A DNA stretch of 64,000 nt from Megascapheus bottae. Lineage: Eukaryota > Chordata > Mammalia > Rodentia > Geomyidae. Shown one piece after another: positions 21,957 through 31,425 of this stretch. The DNA lies in contig JANJXV010000129.1 in assembly GCA_024803745.1 (NCBI GenBank), positions 496,001-560,000 of the forward strand, written 5' to 3'. Below the pieces are notes generated by a model. It made no database searches and was not told where the DNA came from. It worked only from the letters and a program-made list of their open reading frames with translations. How positions within the stretch are numbered: position 1 is the first letter of the stretch; each line of letters opens with the position of its first letter. A program made the position numbers and the translations under genes.

Positions 21957-22510
21957 GGAATGATATATAGCCAACCGACAAGATAAAATAATGGCATTCT
22001 CGGGGAAGTGGATGAAAAGGAAAAAATCATATTAAGTGAAGTAAGCCAAACTCAAAGGAACATAGGCCCAAGAGTCTCCCTCATTTGTTAAATTCAGTAG
22101 AAACCTTGGGCTCTGCTACCAGAGATTTACAATAGAACAAAATCTAGAGACATCGTGACAAATAGTATGACACTAAATGTAAGGACCTCCAAGATAAAGA
22201 AACAAAACTCATATAATGAGTGATTGTTGTCCTTAATGAACTATGTGATCTCTTATCTCTTTTGCTATCCCTTGGTTATATCATATTGTTACAATATTTC
22301 ACCTTGTTTTCTGATATATTTCATATGTGCCTAATTGGTTATTTGAAATTGGATAGGGAAGAGGGGAAATGAAAATGATTGGGGGTAGGGGAAGGGAAAT
22401 GGGGACCATATCATTACATGGGGTATCAAAGTTTGAGAAGTAATGCACCTTCTATCTGGTGAATATAATGTAACCCTTCTATAAATTACAATAAATATAA
22501 ATACATAAAA
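21846..22510 (+). mobile_element. L1 3' end, second copy in the row
   Basis: It begins around a CA microsatellite that replaces the sequence before the GGAATGATATATAGCCAACC block. It runs through the ORF2 terminal codons (ATTAAGTGAAGTAAGCCAAA), a G-rich 3' UTR (about 22370-22410) and a terminal AATAAATATAAATACATAAA. Confidence 0.8.
21914..21954 (+). repeat. (CA)n microsatellite
   Basis: About 20 uninterrupted CA units inside the L1 3' fragment. Confidence 0.95.
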
Positions 22511-22529
22511 AGAAGATCTGCACAGAAAA

Positions 22530-22940
22530 AAATAATAATGGCATTTTTGGGGTAGTGGATGAAATTAGAGTGAATCCTGTTGAGTGAGATAAGTCAAGAC
22601 CAAGGAACAAAAGGTACATGATATCCTTAATATATGGATATTAGTTTCAAACAGTAGTAGAGCGATGATTGAATAGTTGATACCCAAAGTTCTGGACGTA
22701 ATTTTGGAGATATAAATATAACTACATAGACATAAAAATCTAGGGTAGACTATACACTCTATAGACATGTGTTTTATTATAGATTAATCTGTATCTATGA
22801 CATACAAAGACTCAGCTTAATTTTTACTATATTCTAAAATCTATGTGCCAGTGATTGTATAGCGATTCCCTTCTTGAATACTTGTTGGTTAAACATGACA
22901 TTTGAAATATGATGTAAAATTCAATGTTAATAAATTTTTT
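22530..22940 (+). mobile_element. Older L1 3' end, third copy in the row
   Basis: AGAGTGAATCCTGTTGAGTG and ATCCTTAATATATGGATATT are blocks of an older L1 3' terminus. It ends in AATAAATTTTTTAAAAAAGA. Confidence 0.55.
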
Positions 22941-23329
22941 AAAAAAGAGGCTAGAGGTAAATACCACTAATGTACTTGCTCTAAGTGGTACAGAAATTTT
23001 CTTAATGAATCAAGGGGTTTTATTACATCTTTATGCAATTATTTTAGTTCTGAGTTTTCTACACTCAATGATACTTCTGGAAAGATGATATAGCTGACTG
23101 TGTAGATGGTATGAAGACATACTGGCCTAAACGTAGAATAAAGCATTGGTAAGTGGCTGTTAGCTGTCCAGATTCTACTGGAATATGTGGAATGAATTTA
23201 TTAAGCACAATGCAGGCTCTTAGTCAGATCAGGATCAAGATTATGTGGTTCCATCAGATGAATGAGGAAAGATCAGAAAAATCTACTAAGATATCCAGAT
23301 ATACTTTTTAAACTAAGGTATCTGTACTC
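22941..23329. other. No gene or repeat recognised
   Basis: AT-rich and without a supported feature. Confidence 0.4.
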
Positions 23330-23575
23330 CTTTTTTTTTCTTTCTTGGTGGGGAGGTTGAACTTTGGACCTGGGCAAGGTCTCTTAGTTCTTTTTCCTCA
23401 AGGCTAATGCTGTACCAGTTTTAGCCACAACTCCACTTAGTTTTTGGGTGGATAAGTGGAGAGTAGAATCTTACAGTTTTTTTGTTTTCATTTTATTTGC
23501 TTGCAAAGGCTTTGAATCACCTTCTCCCTGGCTAGTAGAATGACAATTATGACCCTCCAGCGCCTGGCTAGTGAT
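23330..23575 (-). mobile_element. 7SL-like plus Geo-like composite SINE, diverged
   Basis: The complement of the right monomer (TCAAGGCTAATGCTGTACCA), then of the head (GAATCACCTTCTCCCTGGCT). Confidence 0.55.
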
Positions 23576-23684
23576 TTTTTGAAAACTGGACTTTATTCCA
23601 AATCACATAACTGGTTCCTAGCAAAGTTTTGAAGCCTGACTTAAATGTGACAGATTTTTGTCACTTGGAGACACTCTGTGCTGA

Positions 23685-23805
23685 ACGTTAGAAATCTACC
23701 AGCTGAGTCACAGTGGCACTTCCAGTTTTTTGTTTATGTGGTGCTGAGGAATGGAATCCAGGGTTTCATACATGCTGGGCAAGCTTCATTTTCAGCCCAA
23801 GGTTT
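23685..23805 (-). mobile_element. ID-like SINE head plus part of tail
   Basis: The plus strand shows GAGTCACAGTGGCACTTCCA and GTGGTGCTGAGGAATGGAAT, the complement of an ID-like composite that lacks its far end. Confidence 0.6.
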
Positions 23806-23944
23806 TATGTTCTGTTTTTTCAGTGTTGTTGCTTCTAAGGTACTGTATGATATTCTTTCATTTTCTTTGCTTTTTACCTCTTTTCTTCTTTTTCCCTTTA
23901 GTTTTATTCTCTGTAGTCACTGTGTTGAATTCGGGTACCCTGTG

Positions 23945-24215
23945 TCTTGTACATAGGTTTATGTGATTTGGGGAATGGAGAGGGTATAATAAAATGGTAA
24001 AAAAAAAAAACAAAGGAAAAAGGGTGAACCAATTGAACAGTGATACTTGGAAGACACTAAACGGAAATGAATTGAACAATCTGGGTGGAGAGGGGGCTGA
24101 GGGTAGGAAAACAGAGAAAAATGAGGGAGGGGATAACAATTTTCTTAAGAAATATGTTCATTATTTATGTAACCGTATGCCAACTATATATTGACTTAAC
24201 AAAATAAATTAACTT
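23945..24215 (+). repeat. L1-like 3'-end module, copy 2
   Basis: It has the same block order as 17455-17640: a purine-rich tract (GGGTGGAGAGGGGGCTGAGG), then AAGAAATATGTTCATTATTT and TATATTGACTTAACAAAATA. It is somewhat longer here and ends in an A-rich stretch. Confidence 0.4.
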
Positions 24216-24224
24216 AAAAAATTA

Positions 24225-24460
24225 TTTAGCCGTGTATGGTGGCTCACACTTGTAAATGTAGCTACTCAAGAGGCTGGGATCCAAGGATAGCAGTTCAAAG
24301 TCAGCCTGGGCACTGAAGTCCATGTGACTCTTATCTCCAATTAACCACCAGAAACCCAGAAGTGGCCCTATGGCTCAAGGGATAGGGCAGTAGTCTTGAG
24401 CTGAAAAGCTCAGTGACAAGACCCAGGTGCAGAATTGCAGTCCCATGACTTGAATGATGA
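24225..24460 (+). mobile_element. 7SL-like plus Geo-like composite SINE
   Basis: Head TGGCTCACACTTGTAAATGT, linker CCAATTAACCACCAGAAACC, tail GTCTTGAGCTGAAAAGCTCA. Confidence 0.85.
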
Positions 24461-24461
24461 A

Positions 24462-24695
24462 TGATACTAGCCAGGCTCTGTGCGCTCACACTTGGAATCC
24501 TATCTACACAGAATCAGGTTTGAATCCAGCCCAAACAAATTGCATGATATTCTGATTTACAGTTCATTACCAAAAATCTGGAAGTGGAGCTGTGGATAAA
24601 GTGGTAGAACACTAGCCTGAAGCAAAAAAAAACTTTTAAGGACAGTTCCCAGGCCCTGGGTTCAAGTCCCAGGACTTGCATAAAACAACAAAATG
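24462..24695 (+). mobile_element. 7SL-like plus Geo-like composite SINE, second in tandem
   Basis: It follows directly on the previous SINE. The head is degenerate (GCTCACACTTGGAATCCTAT) and the tail is well kept (GGAGCTGTGGATAAAGTGGT and GGTTCAAGTCCCAGGACTTG). Confidence 0.75.
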
Positions 24696-24699
24696 TGAC

Positions 24700-25380
24700 G
24701 CTGAGTCCTCCATCATTTGGTGTTATAGTTCAATATTCTTGATATGCGTCTTAGAAATTAAGTCCCTAGCTAATACTCTCCCCTGAAATTCTGCTTCATA
24801 GCTGATTCATAGAATTTCAGCATCATTACTATCACCTACCAATTAGCATAGCAGTCTACTACTGAAAATTTGAAGAAAACTTTTGAGTAATCCTAATAAA
24901 TCTGTGTATCATCTGCACACACATCAAATCAGCAGGAGCTATGTTCTACTATTATATAAATGTATTTAATCCCTTCTTGACTTAATGAGCCTTAAAGAGT
25001 AAAACATATGAAGTAGTTATGAAACTAACAGTCACCATTCTTCTACCTAATATTGTAATATAAGTTTATAAATGCAAGGACTATTCTGAAGTGTGCAGAA
25101 GATAGCTTCTAATTATAATATTCTCATGAAGTATAGTTTTTAAGAAACATGTTGTTTGCTTTGGGAAAGCAAAGGCAAGGAAAAATGATGTAAGTAAGTT
25201 CCCTATTTATCAGAAGGAAAGTACTATTGGGTTTAGATCAACTTCATTCATTCCGTGCTGATGAAACAAATATTTGCAATTCCTGAGGCCAATCACTTCA
25301 TTGTGATGCACAATCAGCCAGCTTAGATCAATCTTCCAAAAAAGGAAAGGAACAAATGAGAAGCAATTAAGGTTTCCAAA
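24700..25380. other. AT-rich, no gene recognised
   Basis: No supported exon or repeat. A 65-codon minus-strand frame (25210-25407) has no recognisable motif. Confidence 0.4.
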
Positions 25381-25384
25381 ATGA

Positions 25385-25490
25385 ACCAGGTGGTGGTGGC
25401 AGCTCACACTTGTAATTCTATCTACTCAAGGCCTGAAATCCAAGGATCTGGATTAAGTCTGTCTGGGATGAAAATATTACTGTCTGTAAC
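25385..25490 (+). mobile_element. 7SL-like SINE head fragment
   Basis: GCTCACACTTGTAATTCTAT and TCAAGGCCTGAAATCCAAGG match the head. The tail is missing. Confidence 0.6.
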
Positions 25491-25784
25491 ATCATCTCTG
25501 TTATCACAGCCCAGCTGATACACTCTGCCCAACAGGTTCCAAACACCAAAGTCCATCTCCTATCTGAAATACAATCAAACGTACTCACATATTATTTCCT
25601 CTTTGGGAGATAGTTGAAACATGTACCAGAAACACTTCCCTGGCTTCAGAGTGGAAGTGGAAATATATACTCACTAGAATCCCATCTAGTAAATTACAGT
25701 CAATCATCGTTCCTCACATCTTGTTAGTTAAATTGAACAATGAGTGTTTGGATCAGAAGCAATGTGTATGAGCATACATGTTGT

Positions 25785-25972
25785 AAAAGTACTGTAATCC
25801 TAGCTACTCAAGATAAGCTGAGAACTGAGGATTCCAGTTCAAAATCAGCCACGCAATAAATTCCATAAGATTTTTACCTCTAATTAACCAGCAAAAAACA
25901 GAGCGTTGAATTGTGCTTAAAATGCCACAGCCCTAAGCTTTGCATTAAAGAGCTAGGGGGTAGCATTCAGGA
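25785..25972 (+). mobile_element. Composite SINE cut by the array boundary
   Basis: A 7SL-like head (CTGTAATCCTAGCTACTCAA), a linker and part of the right monomer run up to GGTAGCATTCAGG. The expected continuation of the right monomer (the GGCCC...GTTCAAGCCCC portion) is absent. Instead the sequence switches at 25969-25972 into L1 ORF2. This junction is the left edge of the tandem array. Confidence 0.75.
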
Positions 25973-28251
25973 TGCCCACTCCCTCCACTCCTTTTTAACA
26001 TAGTACTAGAATTCCTAGGCAGTGCAATAAGGCAAGAAGCAAGCATAAAGGGGATCCAAGTAGGGAAAGAGGAAATAAAACTATCCCTCTTTGCAGATGA
26101 CATGATTCTGTATTTAAAGAATCCTATAGACTCTACTCCCAAGCTCCTTGAGCTGATTCAAAGATTTGGAAGGGTAACAGGCCATAAAATGAACCCTCAC
26201 AAATCAACTACCTTACTTTACGCCAACACTGAGAGGAACGAGGCAATAATCAGGAAAGAAATTCCTTTCACAGTAGCCTCAAAGAAAATAAAGTACCTAG
26301 CAATTAGCTTAACTAAGAATGTAAAGGACCGTTTAGATGAAAACATTAAAATCCTAAAAAAGGAAATTAAAGCAGAACTAAGGAAATGGAAAAACCTCCC
26401 ATGCTCCTGGATTGGAAGAATCAACATTGTGAAAATGACAATCTTGCCAAGGGCTATCTACAAATTCAATGTAATACCCATCAACATCCCAATGTCATTC
26501 TTTAAAGACATAGAAGAGGCAATTCAAAATTTCATATGGAATAATAAAAGACCCCGTATAGCAAAAACACTTCTTAGCAGAAAGAACAGCGCTGGAGGAA
26601 TTTCAATTCCAAACTTAAGGCTCTATTACAGAGCTATAATTCTCAAAACAGCTTGGTACTGGCACAAGAACAGGCCTGAAGTCTAATGGAGTAGAACTGC
26701 GGACCCAGATATTGAACCACAGACCTATGGCCACCTAATCTTTGACCAGGGAGGCAAAAAAATAGAATGGAAGAAAGATAGCCTCTTCAACAAGTTGTGC
26801 TGGCAGAACTGGTTAAACACCTGCAGAAAACTAAAGTTGGATCCTTCTTTGTCCCCTTGCACTAGAATTAACTCCAAATGGATCAAAGACCTGGAGGTAA
26901 AAGCTGACACACTGAAAAGTTTACAGGAAGGAATAGGAGATACACTAGGCATCCTTGGCACAGGTCGAAACTTTCTTAATAAGGACCAAGAATCACAACA
27001 AATCAGAGAAAGGCTGGATAAGTGGGACTGCATTAAACTGCAGAGCTTTTGTATGGCAATGGATATAGCTAGTAAACTAATCAGGAAGCCTACAGAGTGG
27101 GAGAAGATCTTCACCAACCAAACAACGGACAAAGGCCTCATACCTAAATTATATCAACAACTCAAAAAATTGAATCACTCCAAAACTAACCTCCAAAGTA
27201 ACACCCATCCCATTATAAATGGGCCAAAGACTTAAGAGAGTCTTCTCTGAAGAAGAAACAAAAATGGCGTATAGACACATGAAGAAATGCTCCACATCTC
27301 TGGTCATAAAAGAAATGCAAATCAAAACAACTCTAAGATTCCACCTCACTCCAGTTAGAATGGCCAGGATCAGGAAAATGAATGACAACAGATGCTGGAG
27401 GCGATGTGGCCAGGAGGGATCAGTACTACACTGTTGATGGGAGTGCAAACTCATTCAACCACTATGGAAAGCAGTGTGGCAGTGCCTCAAAAGGCAAAAA
27501 ATAGAACTCCCCTATGATCCAGCAATTCCAGTACTTGGCATTTACCCAACAATCCAGAAACAAGGGCATACTAAACCCACTAGCACAACAATGTTCATTG
27601 CAGCACTATTCACCATAGCAAAGATATGGAACCAACCCAGATGTCCCTCAGTTGATGAGTGGATCAACAAGTTGTGGTATTTGTACACAATGGAATTCTA
27701 TGCTGCTGTCAGAAAGAATGACATCGCCCCATTTGTTAGGAAATGGAAAGACTTAGAACAAATCATATTAAGTGAAGTAAGCCAGACTCAAAGGAACTTA
27801 GGCTCAGTGGTTTCCCTCATTCGTCATAATCAGTAGAAACCTTGGGCTCTACTAGCAGAGATTGTCAATAGAGCAAAAGGCCATATATAAGGCCATATAA
27901 TATGAAGCTAATTGAAAGGACCTCCAGGATATTGACACAAAAGCCATATAATGAATGATTGTTGTCCTTAATGTACTATGTTGTCTCTCATCTCGCTTGC
28001 TGTCCCTTGGTTATCCCATATTGGTATTGTATCTCACATTGTTATCTGATATATTGAATTTATTTGTATTTGGATATTTGAAATGTGATAGGGAAGGGGG
28101 AAAACCAAGACGGGTGGGAGGTGTGGGGTTGGAGGGAAATGGGTACCAAGACATGTGAAAGGGTATCAATGTATGTGAATTAATGCACCTTCTATCTGGC
28201 AAATATCATCTAACCCTTTTACTAATTACAATAAAAAAATCAAAAAAAAAA
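25969..28251 (+). mobile_element. L1-a: boundary-truncated L1
   Basis: It starts inside the ORF2 reverse-transcriptase region (just before the [12 protein letters not shown] segment) and runs through the ORF2 C-terminus, 3' UTR and A-tail. Its RT active-site motif is FADD (CTTTGCAGATGAC). A TAA interrupts ORF2 at 26684. A frameshift lies near 27212 and a TGA near 27436. The first ~340 bp differ from L1-b. From about 26310 on it is nearly identical to L1-b. Confidence 0.93.
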
Positions 28252-29634
28252 GAAAGTTGTAATGTGTGGGGAGGATGATGGGGTCAAATACATTTCTTCT
28301 TAGAAATTTACCTCATCTGGTTGCCCTGGATTTTCCTGGCCTTCTTCTTAGAGAAAGTTCTGTTATACTGGATTTGTGGCTTGGCAATGATCTAGCATGT
28401 ACATCTTCGAGGAAGACATCCACAACTTCCATGCCTGAGACTCGAGTTTCCTGACCTTTGGCAACAGCACAGCAACATCTTTCTTCCTCCTGAGCCACAG
28501 GCCAAGTGAGCTGGCTTGAGCTGGTTGTTAGTTACAGTGGCTTGGTTACCAGGGTTCCATATTCTGTTCCATTGTGAGGGAGGCAGGGTCACCTTTCAGG
28601 GCCCAATGACCAAAGACCCTTGCTCACAAAAGACCTCACCAAAGACATACTGGAGGCTGAATCTCTCCTCCAGTCTCACAATATACATGTGGATGTAGTG
28701 TACAGCACACCTTATTTGTCCAATCCCAATGTCTTCCACTAGGCCCAACTACCAGTCTGGTCTCAGGCTCAAGGAGCCTTTCTTAGGTAAGATCCAAACT
28801 TAAGGGTCAATATTGCCCTCATCCTTTACAAAACATTGCTTCACAGTGCCTTCTCTGCCTGCATTTTGCCCCTTGTCGAATTATTTTTGTTTTTGCTAGT
28901 CTTGGGACTTGACCTCAGAGTGTGAACATTGTTCTTGGGCTTTCTTTAGGCTTTAGCTGTCCCACCGAGCCACAGCACCACTTGCAGCGTTTTCTATGTA
29001 TGTGGTAATGAGGAATCAAACCTGAGGCTTACTGCTTGGTAGCCAAGGACTCTCCCACTAGGTCAAACACACAGGGCATCTTGCACATATTTTTGACGTC
29101 AATCTACTAGGATATTATTAGGTTTCTGTATCCTAATCAATTTTTTCCTGATGATTAGCTTTGCTGTCATGTGTAAAAAAATGCAAGAGGGAAAAACACA
29201 GAAGAATTAGTGAAATTAATAAAAAAGCATTAGACACAGTTAAGTGTTCATTCTTTGTAGGAGAAAGGATATTTGGATATGATGATGATGATGATGATGA
29301 TGATGACTTTATAATTACTATGTCAGGGTTGAGAGTTTGGCATAGTGGTATAGTGCTTGCCTAGCATCCATGAAGATCTGGGTTTGATTGCTCAGTACCA
29401 TATAGATAGAAAATCTAGATGTGGCACTGTGGCTCACGTGGCAGAGAGCTAGACTTGAGAAAACCCGAGGACAGTGCTCAGGCCCTGAATTCAAGCCCCA
29501 AGACTGGCAGAAAGATAAAAGAAAATAAAAATGCTTTTTACGAGCTAATTCACTCACAGCATTTGCTTCTGAAATCTTCGCTTCTGCATCTTGTGAAATA
29601 CCCCTTTCCCTCAACGTAGACAAGAAAAACAGAT
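28252..29634 (+). repeat. Array spacer 1
   Basis: Non-L1 sequence between the L1-a A-tail and the L1-b leader, homologous in reverse complement to 12674-14037. It contains a minus-strand SINE (about 28885-29075), a GAT microsatellite with 8 GAT plus GAC (29281-29307) and a plus-strand ID-like composite SINE (about 29325-29525). Short frames here recur in every unit only because the unit recurs. Confidence 0.93.
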
Positions 29635-30194
29635 CCATCCCATGGTCCACTGTGAGGCCACTGGTTGGGCTAAGAGCTAGTCGTGCAGCAACACATAAGT
29701 TTTATTCTAATACTTTCCAAACTTTGTACTCAAATATGCTACCTACTTACCAACTTATGTCAGTTATCCTTATGCTATAACTTTTCTTCATTACTACAAT
29801 ATTCATACACTCCTACGTTAATCCTCTTGCACCTCCCCTGACCTCTCTCATTCTTTTTTTCTATCTCTGGACCTCTGCTCGTCTTTCAACCCTTATACTG
29901 CACGGATCTACACTTGATGGCTGTTGAGCAATATTGTATATGTAGGTGGTTAATTATTCTCTAGGCTCAGAGGGACTTAAAGACAATAGAGATTGGATTG
30001 AGAGGCTTATTGTTTTGGGTATAAATCGCTTATCAGTGGTTGTATTAGGCTGGTCTGTAAGTGCACAAAAAGAAAGAGTGATAATACCAATCAAAACTTG
30101 TGAACATCTAGTGTCTGCCAGCGACAGAGGTCTAGGTTGGTTATATCTGAAAAACTATAATCGTATTTAGTAGTAATCTTGCTCCCATTTTCAA
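29635..30194 (+). promoter_or_regulatory. L1 5' leader (putative internal promoter)
   Basis: A 560-bp AT-rich, CpG-poor leader lies between the spacer and the ORF1 start and is repeated in all units (also at 37070, 44490, 51906 and 59326). L1 5' UTRs normally carry the internal Pol II promoter. That function is inferred from position; no monomer repeats are seen. Directly at the ORF1 ATG, an inverted repeat CCCATTT-TC-AAATGGG spans 30184-30199 and recurs in every unit. Confidence 0.55.
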
Positions 30195-31377
30195 ATGGGC
30201 AGAACAAGAAACTCAAGAAAAATGTCAAATCAAGAAACAACATCCCCCACCCAATGTAAACAGACAATGGAACAGTCACTGGCAAACCTAGAGGAGAGTC
30301 TTCCAATTGCTACACAAATGCAATTGATAAACATCATTGATGAAAAATGTGAAAATATAAAGAAAGAGATAATGGAGGAAGCCATACCTGAACAAGAGGA
30401 AAGCAAAAACAAGGTGATAAGTGAAAAAGAAGAAGCCATAAAGAAGGCCATAATAAAGGTTTTTCAAAGAAAGATGGATGAATTCAAAGAATCCACAAAT
30501 AAAAACGTGACCAAACTCCAGCAAATGTAAAAGGAAATAAAGCTACTGAGCTAACCACTCAAAAGGAAATCAAGGAGATAAAGAAATCCATACATGATCT
30601 AAAACAAGGGATGCAAGGCATCAAAAGTGAGCAATTAGAAGCAAGGGAGATGAAAAATAAAGTAGATAGCTTTGATAGCAGGTTAGACATTGCAGAGGAG
30701 AGAATTTCCGTGGCTGAAGATAATTTAGGTATCATAAAGAACAGAAAATGAGTCAATAGAAATCTAGGAAATATGAGAGAGCGCTTCAGGAGTTCCAAGA
30801 TACAATTAGGAAGCCTAATTTAAGGCTAGTTGGTATTGAGGAGGACGTGGAGAAAGAGGTCAATGGTATTGGAAATATACTTCAGGGAATCATCTCAGAG
30901 AATTTCCCAAATATCCGGAAGGGCAGGCCCATCCACATACGAGAACATTTTAGAACCCCAAACAGACCTGACCAGAAAAGAACATCCCACCGCCACATTG
31001 TGATCCGAACTGGATCAATAGAAACGAAAGGAAAGATCCTAAAGGCAGCCAGGGAAAAGGGATCAGCAACCTACAAAGGCAAACCAATCAGAATAACCCC
31101 AGATTTCTCAGCAGAGACCATGCAAGCACGAAGTGACTGGAAGCATATATGTCATGCCCTTATATCAAATAACTACCATCCAAGAATACTGTAGCCAGCT
31201 AAGCTCTCATTCATAACTGAGGGAAAAATAAAAACATTCCATTCCAGGGAAAAGCTGCAACAATATGTCGAAACAAAACCAACACTACAGAGAATTCTCA
31301 AAGATGCTCTATACATAGAAAACCAAAATAAATGCAATATAGGGAAAGAAATGGCACCTAAACAGCATACCATCTAA
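30195..31377 (+). pseudogene. L1-b ORF1 (RNA-binding protein) relic
   Basis: ORF1p of L1 is the trimeric RNA chaperone that coats L1 RNA. The ~390-codon span begins at ATG 30195 (MGRTRNSRKMSNQET). It has an N-terminal coiled-coil region, then an RRM-like part (IRKPNLRLVGIEE; ISENFPNI), then the C-terminal domain (KILKAAREKG; SAETMQARSDW). Breaks: TAA at 30528 after a one-base loss specific to b and c; a one-base loss in the A-run at 30746, shared by all copies; a TAG in b and c just after it; and TAG at 31192-31194, shared by all copies, before the PAKLSFITEG segment. Not translatable as one protein. Confidence 0.9.
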
Positions 31378-31425
31378 GGACCACAAGAACTGTTAAGACA
31401 CAGGCCCTACTAAAAGCTTTTAAAA

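Noticed and set aside
28313..28498. 61-codon minus-strand spacer frames repeated in every unit as a conserved gene
   Set aside because: They recur because the unit recurs. The only independent comparison is the inverted relative, which is too little to infer selection.
29946..30170. 74-codon frame in the L1 leader as an extra L1 protein
   Set aside because: It has no ATG start and is open only in b and c. It is broken by a one-base insertion in d, a deletion in e and TAA in f.
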